A DNA stretch of 6,579 nucleotides from Pseudomonadota bacterium (lineage in GTDB: Bacteria > Pseudomonadota > Alphaproteobacteria > Rhizobiales > Xanthobacteraceae). The DNA is taken from positions 1 to 6,579 of the forward strand of contig JAEXHR010000111.1 in NCBI GenBank assembly GCA_023449855.1. Reading direction: 5' to 3'. Below are positions 1-5,350 of this stretch, piece by piece (the stretch's first letter is position 1; every line of letters starts with the position of its first letter). The notes under the pieces are model-generated. The model was not told where the DNA came from and did no database searches. It saw only the letters and a program-made list of their open reading frames with translations. Made by a program: the position numbers and the translations under genes.

Positions 1-57
1 ACCCATCACCACGTGCACATGAGGTGATGGGTATCGCTGCGCTCAACCCATCCTACG
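1..57. repeat. Palindromic intergenic repeat with two alternative hairpins
   Basis: Three related segments can be read directly: ACCCATCACC at 1-10, its exact reverse complement GGTGATGGGT at 23-32, and ACCCATC at 46-52. The middle segment can therefore pair with the left arm (10 bp, 12-nt loop) or with the right arm (7 bp, 13-nt loop), but not both at once. The minus-strand reading, with a GATGGGTTGAGCG core, resembles a short dispersed repeat that I recall from Bradyrhizobium-type genomes; that attribution is recognition only. The element may continue left of the window, so its true outer end is unknown. It lies beyond the terminator of the transporter gene and overlaps no credible gene. 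Confidence 0.6.
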
Positions 58-60
58 CGC

Positions 61-92
61 TTGCGAAAATGGCCGGGACAAAGCCCGGCCAT
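61..92 (-). terminator. Rho-independent terminator of the substrate-binding protein gene
   Basis: A perfect 9-bp stem, ATGGCCGGG at 69-77 against CCCGGCCAT at 84-92, encloses a 6-nt loop. On the minus strand the hairpin starts 23 nt after the stop codon of the substrate-binding protein gene and is followed by ATTTTCGC, a short T-tract. The GC-rich stem, the position and the run of four T's together make a standard, if modest, intrinsic terminator. If it works, the gene is a single-gene transcript, or at least is insulated from anything to its left. Confidence 0.7.
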
Positions 93-115
93 CGCATTCC
101 TGACTGTGTCGCGCC

Positions 116-1102
116 TTACTTGATCGGCGCCACGACGCTTGGATTCTTCCAGCTGGACACGTCGATCTTCTTCGACAGCATCCCGGTCTCGACATAGACA
201 TCGAGCATCTTCTGGATCGCATCGAAATTCGGCGCCGCGCCAGGATCGCGCGCAAAATCGTTTTCCTTCAGCAGATAGGTTTCCAGCACCGGGATCGGCG
301 CCTTCATCACCTCGTTGACGACCTTGAGCGTCTCGTCGCGATTGGCGAGCGCCTTCTGCATGCCCAGCGTCAGGTCACGCACATAGGCCTTGGCGAGATC
401 GGGGTTCTTGTCCACGAAGTCCGCACGGCAGGCTTCGAGGATGTGCACGATGCCTTCCTGCTGCTGCGACAGCGAGAACAGCTTGCGCGTGCCGCCCTTG
501 GCTTCCATACGCGCCGCGAACGGCTGGTTCATGACCGCAGAATCCACGCGGCCCGAGCGCAGCGCTTCTTCCGACAGCGCAAAGCCGACTTCAACCAGCT
601 TGATGTCCTTCGCCGGGTCAACGCCCGCCTGTTTCAGCAGGATCGCCATCGGGCCATAAATGCCCGAGCCGAGCGTGTTGATGGACATGGTCTTGCCCTT
701 GAGATCCGCGATCGTCTTGATCGGCGAGTCATCCTTCACTGCCCAGTAGACCGAGAAGCTGCCGGGTTTTTCGAACACGTGCTGCGCGACGACGTAAGCC
801 TTCAGGTTTCCGCCGACCACGCCCTGCGCCAGCGCCAGCGGCGACTGCGTCGCGCAATCGAGCGCGCCGGCGGCGAGCGCCTGGGTCATCGGCGCGGTGC
901 CCTGAAACTGCACCCATTCGATGTTGTATTTCTTGCCGAGATCCGCGAACTCCTGCGGCCGCTTCATCATCCAGTATTTGGATTCCTCGGCGGGGATGGT
1001 CCAGCCCACCTTGATCGTTTGCTGGGCAAATGCCGCGCCGCTGCTCAGCAACGCTCCCAAAGCCACAGCCGCAACAACGCCACGCTTAAAAGTCCGCTTC
1101 AT
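116..1102 (-). CDS. ABC transporter substrate-binding protein, NitT/TauT type
   Basis: This 328-residue protein is the periplasmic solute-capturing part of an ABC importer of the nitrate/sulfonate/taurine (SsuA/TauA/NMT1-like) group. Residues 1-26 form a classic Sec signal peptide: a basic start (MKRTFKR), a hydrophobic Ala/Val/Leu core, and cleavage after AFA, before QQ. The mature part opens with TIKVGWTIPAEESKYW, typical of the first beta strand of the fold. The family pattern follows: a segment for ligand-dependent residence (QALAAGALDCATQSPLALAQG), the 'IKTIADLKGKTMSINTLGSG' hinge block, then 'LRSGRVDSAVMNQPFAARM'. The length is normal. The start is supported by AAGGGG seven bases upstream. 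No permease or ATPase gene is visible: the gene is first on its strand, faces the decarboxylase gene and ends at a terminator. The partners must lie to the left or elsewhere. The ligand cannot be read from sequence; a candidate sigma-54 promoter hints at nitrogen-linked control. Confidence 0.9.
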   Translation of the reverse strand: MKRTFKRGVVAAVALGALLSSGAAFAQQTIKVGWTIPAEESKYWMMKRPQEFADLGKKYNIEWVQFQGTAPMTQALAAGALDCATQSPLALAQGVVGGNLKAYVVAQHVFEKPGSFSVYWAVKDDSPIKTIADLKGKTMSINTLGSGIYGPMAILLKQAGVDPAKDIKLVEVGFALSEEALRSGRVDSAVMNQPFAARMEAKGGTRKLFSLSQQQEGIVHILEACRADFVDKNPDLAKAYVRDLTLGMQKALANRDETLKVVNEVMKAPIPVLETYLLKENDFARDPGAAPNFDAIQKMLDVYVETGMLSKKIDVSSWKNPSVVAPIK

Positions 1103-1109
1103 CGTGTAT

Positions 1110-1115
1110 CCCCTT
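1110..1115 (-). promoter_or_regulatory. Ribosome binding site of the substrate-binding protein gene
   Basis: On the minus strand AAGGGG is followed by a 7-base spacer and the ATG at 1102. It is a good match to the Shine-Dalgarno sequence, and the encoded protein then begins with an intact signal peptide, so this start is well supported. Confidence 0.7.
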
Positions 1116-1129
1116 GTGATGCCGATATC

Positions 1130-1151
1130 GTTTTGCAGTCAAATGCAAAAC
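1130..1151. promoter_or_regulatory. Inverted repeat, possible operator
   Basis: GTTTTGCA at 1130-1137 and TGCAAAAC at 1144-1151 are perfect 8-bp inverted arms around a 6-bp spacer (GTCAAA). The dyad is 28 bp upstream of the substrate-binding protein start codon and overlaps both the -12 box and the predicted transcription start of the candidate sigma-54 promoter. A two-fold symmetric site there would suit a dimeric repressor. I do not recognise the motif as that of a named regulator. It could also be partly fortuitous, because one arm supplies the TTGCA of the -12 box. Confidence 0.5.
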
Positions 1152-1159
1152 TCTTGCCG
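1144..1159 (-). promoter_or_regulatory. Candidate sigma-54 (-24/-12) promoter
   Basis: Read on the minus strand, this segment is CGGCAAGAGTTTTGCA. Against the RpoN consensus TGGCAC-N5-TTGCA it matches GGCA and all of TTGCA, with the invariant GG and GC exactly 10 bases apart. Transcription would start near 1134, giving a leader of about 31 nt that contains the AAGGGG ribosome binding site. I found no equally good sigma-70-type promoter for this gene. Sigma-54 promoters need an upstream activator such as NtrC; I could not identify a clear activator site. An imperfect dyad (CAATA/TATTG arms, about 1204-1230) lies in the right general area but is weak. Confidence 0.5.
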
Positions 1160-1271
1160 GAACTCTGCCCTTCACGATTGTTTCATGCTTCAAATGACCG
1201 CGCAATACGCCTCGCAAAGGGCTATATTGTCGCGTGAGTGGGTGAGGCTTCCAGCCGGGAATTGATTCAGC

Positions 1272-2645
1272 ATGAGCAACGACTTCTTCTCCGACCTCCT
1301 CGCCTCCATCTCGGAGCGCGGCCGCAACCTGTTGCGGCTCGGCCCCGCCTCGGTCGACCCCAAGCAGAATGCCATCGACCTGATCGACCTCTGCGGCGAA
1401 TTGCTCTCCGGCCGCGGTGAAGCCTCGGGCACGGCGATCGCACGTGGCGTGCTCGATCGCTACCAGTCGCTGGACGATGCCGGGCGCGTGCTGTTCTTCG
1501 AAACGCTCGCGCAGAAATACGGTCCCGATCGCGACAGGCTGGAGAAGGCCATCGAGGCCTGGCGCATCAAGCCGACCAGCGAAGGCGCCGGCGCCTTGCA
1601 CATCGCATCGGAGCCGCAGCGGCAGGAACTGTTCCGCCGCCTCAACCGCGCGCCGGGCGGCACCAGCGAACTCGTCAAGATGCGCGAGGACCTGCTCGAT
1701 CTGAAGAACGGCAACAAGGAACTCAACGCCGTCGACAACGACGTCGTCCATCTCTTCGCATCGTGGTTCAACAGGGGTTTTCTCGTGCTGCGCAGGATCG
1801 ACTGGTCGACCCCCGCCAACATTCTCGAGAAGGTCATCAAATACGAGGCCGTGCACGAGATCCATGACTGGGACGATCTGCGTCGCCGCATCGATCCCGT
1901 CGACCGGCGTTGCTACGCGTTCTTCCACCCTGCCCTCGTCGATGAGCCGCTGATCTTCGTCGAGGTCGCGCTCACCGAAACCATCCCCGGCGCCATCGCG
2001 CCGCTGCTCGCGAAGGACCGTCAGCCGGTACCGATCGAGCGCGCCCGCACCGCCGTGTTCTATTCGATCTCCAACTGCCAGCGCGGCCTCGGCGGCATCT
2101 CCTTCGGCAACTTCCTGATCAAGCAGGTGGTGGAAGAGCTGCGCCGCGAATTGCCGAAGCTCGACACCTTCGTCACGCTCTCGCCGGTACCGGGCTTCAT
2201 GAAGTGGCTGAAGAAGGCCGAAGATCTCAACCTGTCAAACGAGGATAGCGCATTGGTCGCGATGCTCGACGATCCGCTCTGGGTCAATGACGTCGCGCTG
2301 CGCGAACAGCTCAAGCCTGTCATGGAAGGTCTCGCTGCGCATTATTTCCTGAAGGCCAAGAATGCCCGCGGTGGCCCGGTCGACTCCGTCGCCCGCTTCC
2401 ATCTCGGCAATGGCGCACGGCTCGAGCGCATCGACTGGCTCGGCGACACCTCGTCCAAGGGCCTGCGCGAGTCCGCGAGCCTGATGGTGAACTATCTGTA
2501 TCGTCTCGACGATATCGAGAAGAACCACGAAGCCTATGCCGACCACTACGAGATCGCGGCGTCGAGCGCGGTGAAGAAACTGCTGAAGACCGAGGGCGGC
2601 GGATTGAAGCTGCTGGATAGCATGCGGTTTTCGCGGGCGGAGTAG
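1272..2645 (+). CDS. matA: Malonyl-CoA decarboxylase
   Basis: This cytoplasmic enzyme (EC 4.1.1.9) converts malonyl-CoA to acetyl-CoA and CO2. The 457-residue length fits bacterial members such as Rhizobium MatA. The N-terminal third is the helical domain; from about residue 200 the conserved catalytic (GNAT-like) domain follows. Diagnostic blocks are FFHPALVDEPLIFVEVAL (217-234), FYSISNCQRGLGGISFGNFL (263-282), TLSPVPGF (302-309), ARFHLGNGARLERIDWLGDT (374-393) and LMVNYLYRL (404-412). By family analogy the catalytic Ser and His are probably S304 and H377; that assignment is from memory. An in-frame stop at 1263-1265 makes ATG 1272 the first possible ATG. The ribosome binding site is weak (GGGA, 11 bp upstream). 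No malonyl-CoA synthetase or malonate carrier gene is adjacent, so a malonate operon is not evident. The symbol follows rhizobial usage. Confidence 0.95.
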   Translation: MSNDFFSDLLASISERGRNLLRLGPASVDPKQNAIDLIDLCGELLSGRGEASGTAIARGVLDRYQSLDDAGRVLFFETLAQKYGPDRDRLEKAIEAWRIKPTSEGAGALHIASEPQRQELFRRLNRAPGGTSELVKMREDLLDLKNGNKELNAVDNDVVHLFASWFNRGFLVLRRIDWSTPANILEKVIKYEAVHEIHDWDDLRRRIDPVDRRCYAFFHPALVDEPLIFVEVALTETIPGAIAPLLAKDRQPVPIERARTAVFYSISNCQRGLGGISFGNFLIKQVVEELRRELPKLDTFVTLSPVPGFMKWLKKAEDLNLSNEDSALVAMLDDPLWVNDVALREQLKPVMEGLAAHYFLKAKNARGGPVDSVARFHLGNGARLERIDWLGDTSSKGLRESASLMVNYLYRLDDIEKNHEAYADHYEIAASSAVKKLLKTEGGGLKLLDSMRFSRAE

Positions 2646-2654
2646 GTTTCTCAT

Positions 2655-2740
2655 CCGTCATTGCGAGAAGCGCAGCGACGAAGCAATCCAGTCTTTCTTC
2701 ACGCGGCTTCTGGATTGCTTCGCTGCGCTCGCAATGACGG
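2655..2740. repeat. Long imperfect palindrome between convergent genes, probable bidirectional terminator
   Basis: The left arm (2655-2691) and right arm (2710-2740) are reverse complements over 31 positions. The left arm carries two extra 3-nt insertions, so the stem would have two small bulges; the loop is 18 nt. The outer ends are CCGTCATTGCGAG and CTCGCAATGACGG. This is the form of a dispersed repeat (core CGTCATTGCGAG...AAGCAATCCAG) that I recognise from many Bradyrhizobium-group genomes. It starts 10 nt after the decarboxylase stop and ends 11 nt before the eipB-like stop. A folded transcript could thus end or protect both mRNAs, although neither side has a strong T-tract. Its mobility history is unknown. 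Confidence 0.85.
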
Positions 2741-2750
2741 AGCCAGAGAA

Positions 2751-3623
2751 CTATTTACAAGCCTTGGTCTCTTTCACCATGAGCTTGCTCATCGCGCCCG
2801 CGATGACGAAATCGTTGTAGTCCAGCGCCAGCGCGCGGGACACGCCGTTTTCATACAGCTCGAACGACATCGCATAGACCGGCGTCTGCTCGCCGCCGTC
2901 GCTCGCCTTGGCCGATTTGTCGTAATAGCTCACCGTCACCGGCCAGCGCTGCAGTGTCTTCATCTTGTCGTCGCTGGTCGACGGATCGGGCTCCGCGACC
3001 TTGCGATCGGCGGGGATCGCCTGCCCGATCACCGTGAGCGTGCTGTAGACCTTGTCGCCGGTATCCGAGCCATCGAACACATTCAGCTCGAGCACCGACT
3101 TGCCCTCCTTGGCGGCGGCGATGATGCGATGGATCTGCTCGGTCGGGAACACGATGTCGCCATCGAGCTTGATGCTCTTCTTCTCCGGCAGCGTCAGCTT
3201 GACATTGATATGATCGCCCTCGCGCTCGGCGATGCCATCGATCTTGTTGGGATCGCTGTCGTTCATCTGGGTGTCGATCTTGAAGCGATAGCTCTTGCCG
3301 TCGCCGGCTTCCCAGCTCGTCGAGCGCAGATCGCTCAGCGTCGTCTTGTCCTCGCCGCTGTTCAGCTCGGAGACCTGCCGGAAGTCGGACGAGTAGCCCT
3401 CGCAACTGCTGCCGGTGAAGCTGTAGAGGATGCGTCCGGTGGCGGCATTCACATTGGCATTGCCGCGCGATTTGGTGAGCTTGAGTTCATACAGCGCCTG
3501 ATGCGCGAGGAACGGCACCGTCGATCCCGGTGCGGCCGCGTGGCTTGCGGGCGCCAGCAATGCAGCAGCGCTGAGCGCCAGAGCGGCAGCCGAGGAACGC
3601 AAGAGCGAGGCGGAGCGGCGCAT
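2751..3623 (-). CDS. eipB: EipB-like cell envelope integrity protein (DUF1849)
   Basis: This 290-residue secreted protein resembles the EipB/DUF1849 family, whose Brucella member is a periplasmic beta-spiral protein needed for envelope integrity and stress resistance. Residues 1 to about 30 form a signal peptide (RR near the start, Ala/Leu-rich core, cleavage probably near ASHAA). The mature domain has the family's opening: HQALYELKL (41-49), GRILYSFTGSSCEGY (63-77), then STSWEAGDGKSYRF and a NKIDGIAE segment. The protein has only two cysteines, C74 in SSCEGY and C289, second from the C-terminus. They match the position of the conserved disulfide described for Brucella EipB. The gene converges on the decarboxylase gene and diverges from the RidA-family gene, so it appears to be transcribed alone. 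A plausible promoter lies just upstream. The family call is from pattern recognition; the symbol is by homology. Confidence 0.82.
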   Translation of the reverse strand: MRRSASLLRSSAAALALSAAALLAPASHAAAPGSTVPFLAHQALYELKLTKSRGNANVNAATGRILYSFTGSSCEGYSSDFRQVSELNSGEDKTTLSDLRSTSWEAGDGKSYRFKIDTQMNDSDPNKIDGIAEREGDHINVKLTLPEKKSIKLDGDIVFPTEQIHRIIAAAKEGKSVLELNVFDGSDTGDKVYSTLTVIGQAIPADRKVAEPDPSTSDDKMKTLQRWPVTVSYYDKSAKASDGGEQTPVYAMSFELYENGVSRALALDYNDFVIAGAMSKLMVKETKACK

Positions 3624-3650
3624 GGATTCGTCCCGTGTGTTGAAACCATC

Positions 3651-3679
3651 ACAATAGAGAGCGCCCTATTGCGCCGCAA
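3651..3679 (-). promoter_or_regulatory. Candidate sigma-70-type promoter of the eipB-like gene
   Basis: On the minus strand TTGCGG (3679-3674) and TATTGT (3656-3651) are separated by exactly 17 bp, an ideal spacing. The -35 box keeps TTG and the -10 box matches four of six consensus positions. Transcription would start near 3643, about 20 nt before the ATG at 3623. A small GC hairpin (GGGCCG 3683-3688 with CGGCCC 3693-3698) lies immediately upstream. I see no convincing promoter boxes for the divergent plus-strand gene in the rest of the 3624-3879 gap. Confidence 0.35.
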
Positions 3680-3866
3680 CTGGGGCCGTTTGCGGCCCAT
3701 CCGGCCACCACCTGCGGAATGCCATATTTGGCCCGGATTATGGCGGAAGCCGGATATGGGGATGCGCATCTGCCGTCGTCCGAACGTCCCTTGCATGGAC
3801 GGACACGATGGGGGAAACAGGCTCGCCTGCCTGCCGTTACGTCGTTCAGGCTCAACATCGAACTTT

Positions 3867-3871
3867 GGGGA
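3867..3871 (+). promoter_or_regulatory. Ribosome binding site deciding the RidA-family start
   Basis: GGGGA is followed by an 8-base spacer and ATG at 3880. The same frame is open back to an ATG at 3808, but that start would add 24 residues unlike the family and has no comparable spacing. This site therefore favours 3880. Confidence 0.6.
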
Positions 3872-3879
3872 TTTTTTGC

Positions 3880-4347
3880 ATGCCAGGTGCAGTCGAGCAG
3901 AAACTCGCGGAATTGGGGATCACCCTTCATGAGCCGGTCAGCCCGGTGGCCAATTACGTGGGCTTCGTGCGCACCGGCAATCTGCTGTTCGTCTCCGGCC
4001 AGATCTGCCTCGGCGCCGACGGCAAGCTGATCGCCAAGGGCAAGCTCGGCGGCAATGTCATCCTCGAGGACGGTGTCGCCGCCGCCCGCGGCTGCGCCAT
4101 CAACATTCTCGCCCAGGTCAAAGCCGCGCTCGGCGATCTCGACAAGGTGGCGCGTGTGGTGCGCCTCGGCGGCTTCGTCAATGCGACGCCGGATTTCATC
4201 GACTCGCCGAAGGTCATCAACGGCGCCTCAGACCTGATGGTCGCCGCTTTCGGCGACAAGGGTCGCCACTCCCGCGCCGCTGTCGGCGTCGCCTCGCTGC
4301 CAGCCGATTGCGCCGTCGAGGTCGATGCGGTGTTCGAAGTCGCCTGA
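3880..4347 (+). CDS. RidA/YjgF-family protein
   Basis: This 155-residue cytoplasmic protein belongs to the RidA (YjgF/YER057c/UK114) superfamily, in the subgroup with a longer N-terminus (the 'YjgF-like, putative endoribonuclease/chorismate-mutase-like' type). Archetypal RidA hydrolyses reactive enamine/imine intermediates such as 2-aminoacrylate; whether this subgroup does so is uncertain. Conserved stretches are NYVGFVRTGNLLFVSGQ (25-41), AAARGCAINILAQVKAALGD (67-86), GFVNATPDFIDSPKVINGAS (98-117), GRHSRAAVGVASLP (128-141) and VEVDAVFEV (146-154). R132 and E147 line up with the Arg and Glu of the RidA active site. The start at 3880 was chosen over the in-frame ATG at 3808 for its ribosome binding site and because MPGAVEQKLAELGI is a typical beginning. 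The phosphodiesterase gene begins 17 bp after the stop, so the two are probably co-transcribed. Confidence 0.88.
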   Translation: MPGAVEQKLAELGITLHEPVSPVANYVGFVRTGNLLFVSGQICLGADGKLIAKGKLGGNVILEDGVAAARGCAINILAQVKAALGDLDKVARVVRLGGFVNATPDFIDSPKVINGASDLMVAAFGDKGRHSRAAVGVASLPADCAVEVDAVFEVA

Positions 4348-4350
4348 TCC

Positions 4351-4356
4351 AGAGGA
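4351..4356 (+). promoter_or_regulatory. Ribosome binding site of the phosphodiesterase gene
   Basis: AGAGGA lies 8 bases before ATG 4365 and begins 4 bases after the RidA-family stop codon. It supports 4365 over the in-frame ATG at 4308, which lies inside the RidA-family gene. Confidence 0.6.
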
Positions 4357-4364
4357 TCATCGCG

Positions 4365-5111
4365 ATGCGCGCACCTGACTGGCTGATCGCCCGCCCGGTC
4401 GCGCATCGCGGCCTGCACGACCGCGCCCGCGGCATTGTCGAGAACATGCCCGGCGCCATGCACGCGGCCATCGCGGGCCATTTTTCCATCGAGGTGGACA
4501 TCCAGCTCACCGCCGATGGCGAGGCGATGGTTCATCACGACGACGACCTCGGCCGCCTCACCGAAGGCAGCGGCCCTCTCCTTTCCAAGACCGCAGCCGA
4601 CCTCAAGGCCGTCACCTTCAAGGATACGCCCGAGCGCATGATGTCGCTCGGCGATCTGCTCGCACTGGTGGATGGCCGCGTCGGCCTCGTGATCGAGGTC
4701 AAGAGCCACTTTGACGGCGACCGCCAACTGGTCCGCCGCGCCGCCGAATTGCTGAGAGGCTATCGCGGCCCCGCAGCCTGGATGTCGTTCGATCCCGATC
4801 AGGTTCTCGCCATGCGCGAGATCGCGCCCGAGATCCCGCGCGGCATCACCGCCCAGCGTAGCTATGACGAGGGCGAGTGGCTGACGCTGACACAGGCGCA
4901 GCGTGACGGCATGCTGCATCTTCGCCACGCCTTCCGCACCCGGCCGCATTTCGTGTCCTATTGGGTCAGGCAGCTCCCCGCCCCGGCACCCTGGATCGCG
5001 CGCAACATTTTCGGCTGCGCACTCATCACCTGGACCGTGCGCACGCCGGAGCAGCGTGCCATCACCGAGCGCTGGGCCGACCAGATGACCTTTGAGGGTT
5101 TCGTCCCGTAG
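4365..5111 (+). CDS. Glycerophosphodiester phosphodiesterase
   Basis: This 248-residue enzyme of the GDPD family (TIM-barrel, EC 3.1.4.46) hydrolyses deacylated phospholipid headgroups to glycerol-3-phosphate and an alcohol. There is no signal peptide, so it should be cytoplasmic, like UgpQ. The catalytic signature is complete: AHRG with H14 and R15, E26 in the ENMP segment, E43 and D45 in IEVDIQLTADG, H58 in MVHHDDDLGRLT, then IEVKSH with E111 and K113 and a C-terminal ITWTVRTPEQ strand. The length suits a compact bacterial GDPD. The chosen start gives a 17-bp gap to the RidA-family gene and a good AGAGGA site; the longer reading would add 19 Arg-rich residues encoded in the overlapping gene. 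No glycerol-3-phosphate transporter genes are nearby. The true substrate may be any glycerophosphodiester or a related phosphodiester. Confidence 0.92.
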   Translation: MRAPDWLIARPVAHRGLHDRARGIVENMPGAMHAAIAGHFSIEVDIQLTADGEAMVHHDDDLGRLTEGSGPLLSKTAADLKAVTFKDTPERMMSLGDLLALVDGRVGLVIEVKSHFDGDRQLVRRAAELLRGYRGPAAWMSFDPDQVLAMREIAPEIPRGITAQRSYDEGEWLTLTQAQRDGMLHLRHAFRTRPHFVSYWVRQLPAPAPWIARNIFGCALITWTVRTPEQRAITERWADQMTFEGFVP

Positions 5112-5140
5112 TCCACGAAGACGACCATCCACACGCTCTC

Positions 5141-5250
5141 CCCTCATGGTGAGGAGCGCGCTCTTGCGCGTCTCGAACCATGACTCGCCTGTCTCCGGAG
5201 CCTTGCGGCCATCCCTCGAGACGCCGCTTCGCGGCTCCTCGGGATGAGGG
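5141..5250. repeat. Composite palindromic intergenic repeat
   Basis: Two imperfect hairpins stand side by side and the whole is bounded by CCCTCAT (5141-5147) and ATGAGGG (5244-5250). The first unit (about 5146-5182) pairs ATGGT-AGGAGCGCG with GCGCG-CTCGAACCAT around a short loop. The second (about 5210-5247) pairs CATCCCTCGAGACGCCGC with GCGGCTCCTCGGGATG. The wording 'CTCATGGTGAGGAGCGCG ... CTCCTCGGGATGAGG' is that of a dispersed repeat I recognise from Bradyrhizobium-type genomes. It begins 29 bp after the phosphodiesterase stop and ends 100 bp before the next gene. It has no coding capacity and carries no transposase. It could stabilise or attenuate the upstream mRNA. Confidence 0.85.
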
Positions 5251-5350
5251 CGGGGCAAGATTAGCGCCGGGTCTTGACCTGCGACACGAAGTGCCCACTT
5301 GAAAGCGCGAGGTCGCCGCGCTGATCGCACATGACCGGTTCAAGTGATTG

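Noticed and set aside
1223..1228. TATATT as a -10 box for the decarboxylase gene
   Set aside because: No acceptable -35 box occurs at 15-19 bp upstream, so I do not call a promoter from the hexamer alone.
443..1237. 264-codon plus-strand open frame antisense to the binding protein
   Set aside because: Its Arg/His/Ala-rich composition is typical of a shadow, and the minus-strand reading has a signal peptide and family motifs.
1086..1928. 280-codon minus-strand open frame across the divergent control region and decarboxylase gene
   Set aside because: It overlaps the strongly supported decarboxylase coding region and has no recognisable motif or ribosome binding site.
3683..3698. GGGCCG/CGGCCC hairpin as a terminator
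   Set aside because: No T-tract follows on either strand and it sits between two divergent gene starts, where a terminator is not expected.
3761..3770. Perfect 10-bp palindrome GATGCGCATC in the gap before the RidA-family gene
   Set aside because: It is short, has no second copy nearby and is not placed relative to any promoter I can identify, so chance in GC-rich DNA is a sufficient explanation.
3808..3879. Longer N-terminus for the RidA-family protein
   Set aside because: The added 24 residues do not resemble the family, and the better ribosome binding site precedes ATG 3880.
2661..3932. 423-codon plus-strand open frame starting inside the palindromic repeat
   Set aside because: It lies antisense to the eipB-like gene and runs through a repeat and a control region; its composition is low-complexity Arg/Ala/Leu with no family pattern.
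3954..5330. 458-codon minus-strand open frame antisense to the RidA-family and phosphodiesterase genes
   Set aside because: It is a high-GC shadow frame: rich in Arg, Ala and Gly with no recognisable domain, while the plus strand encodes two clear families with ribosome binding sites.
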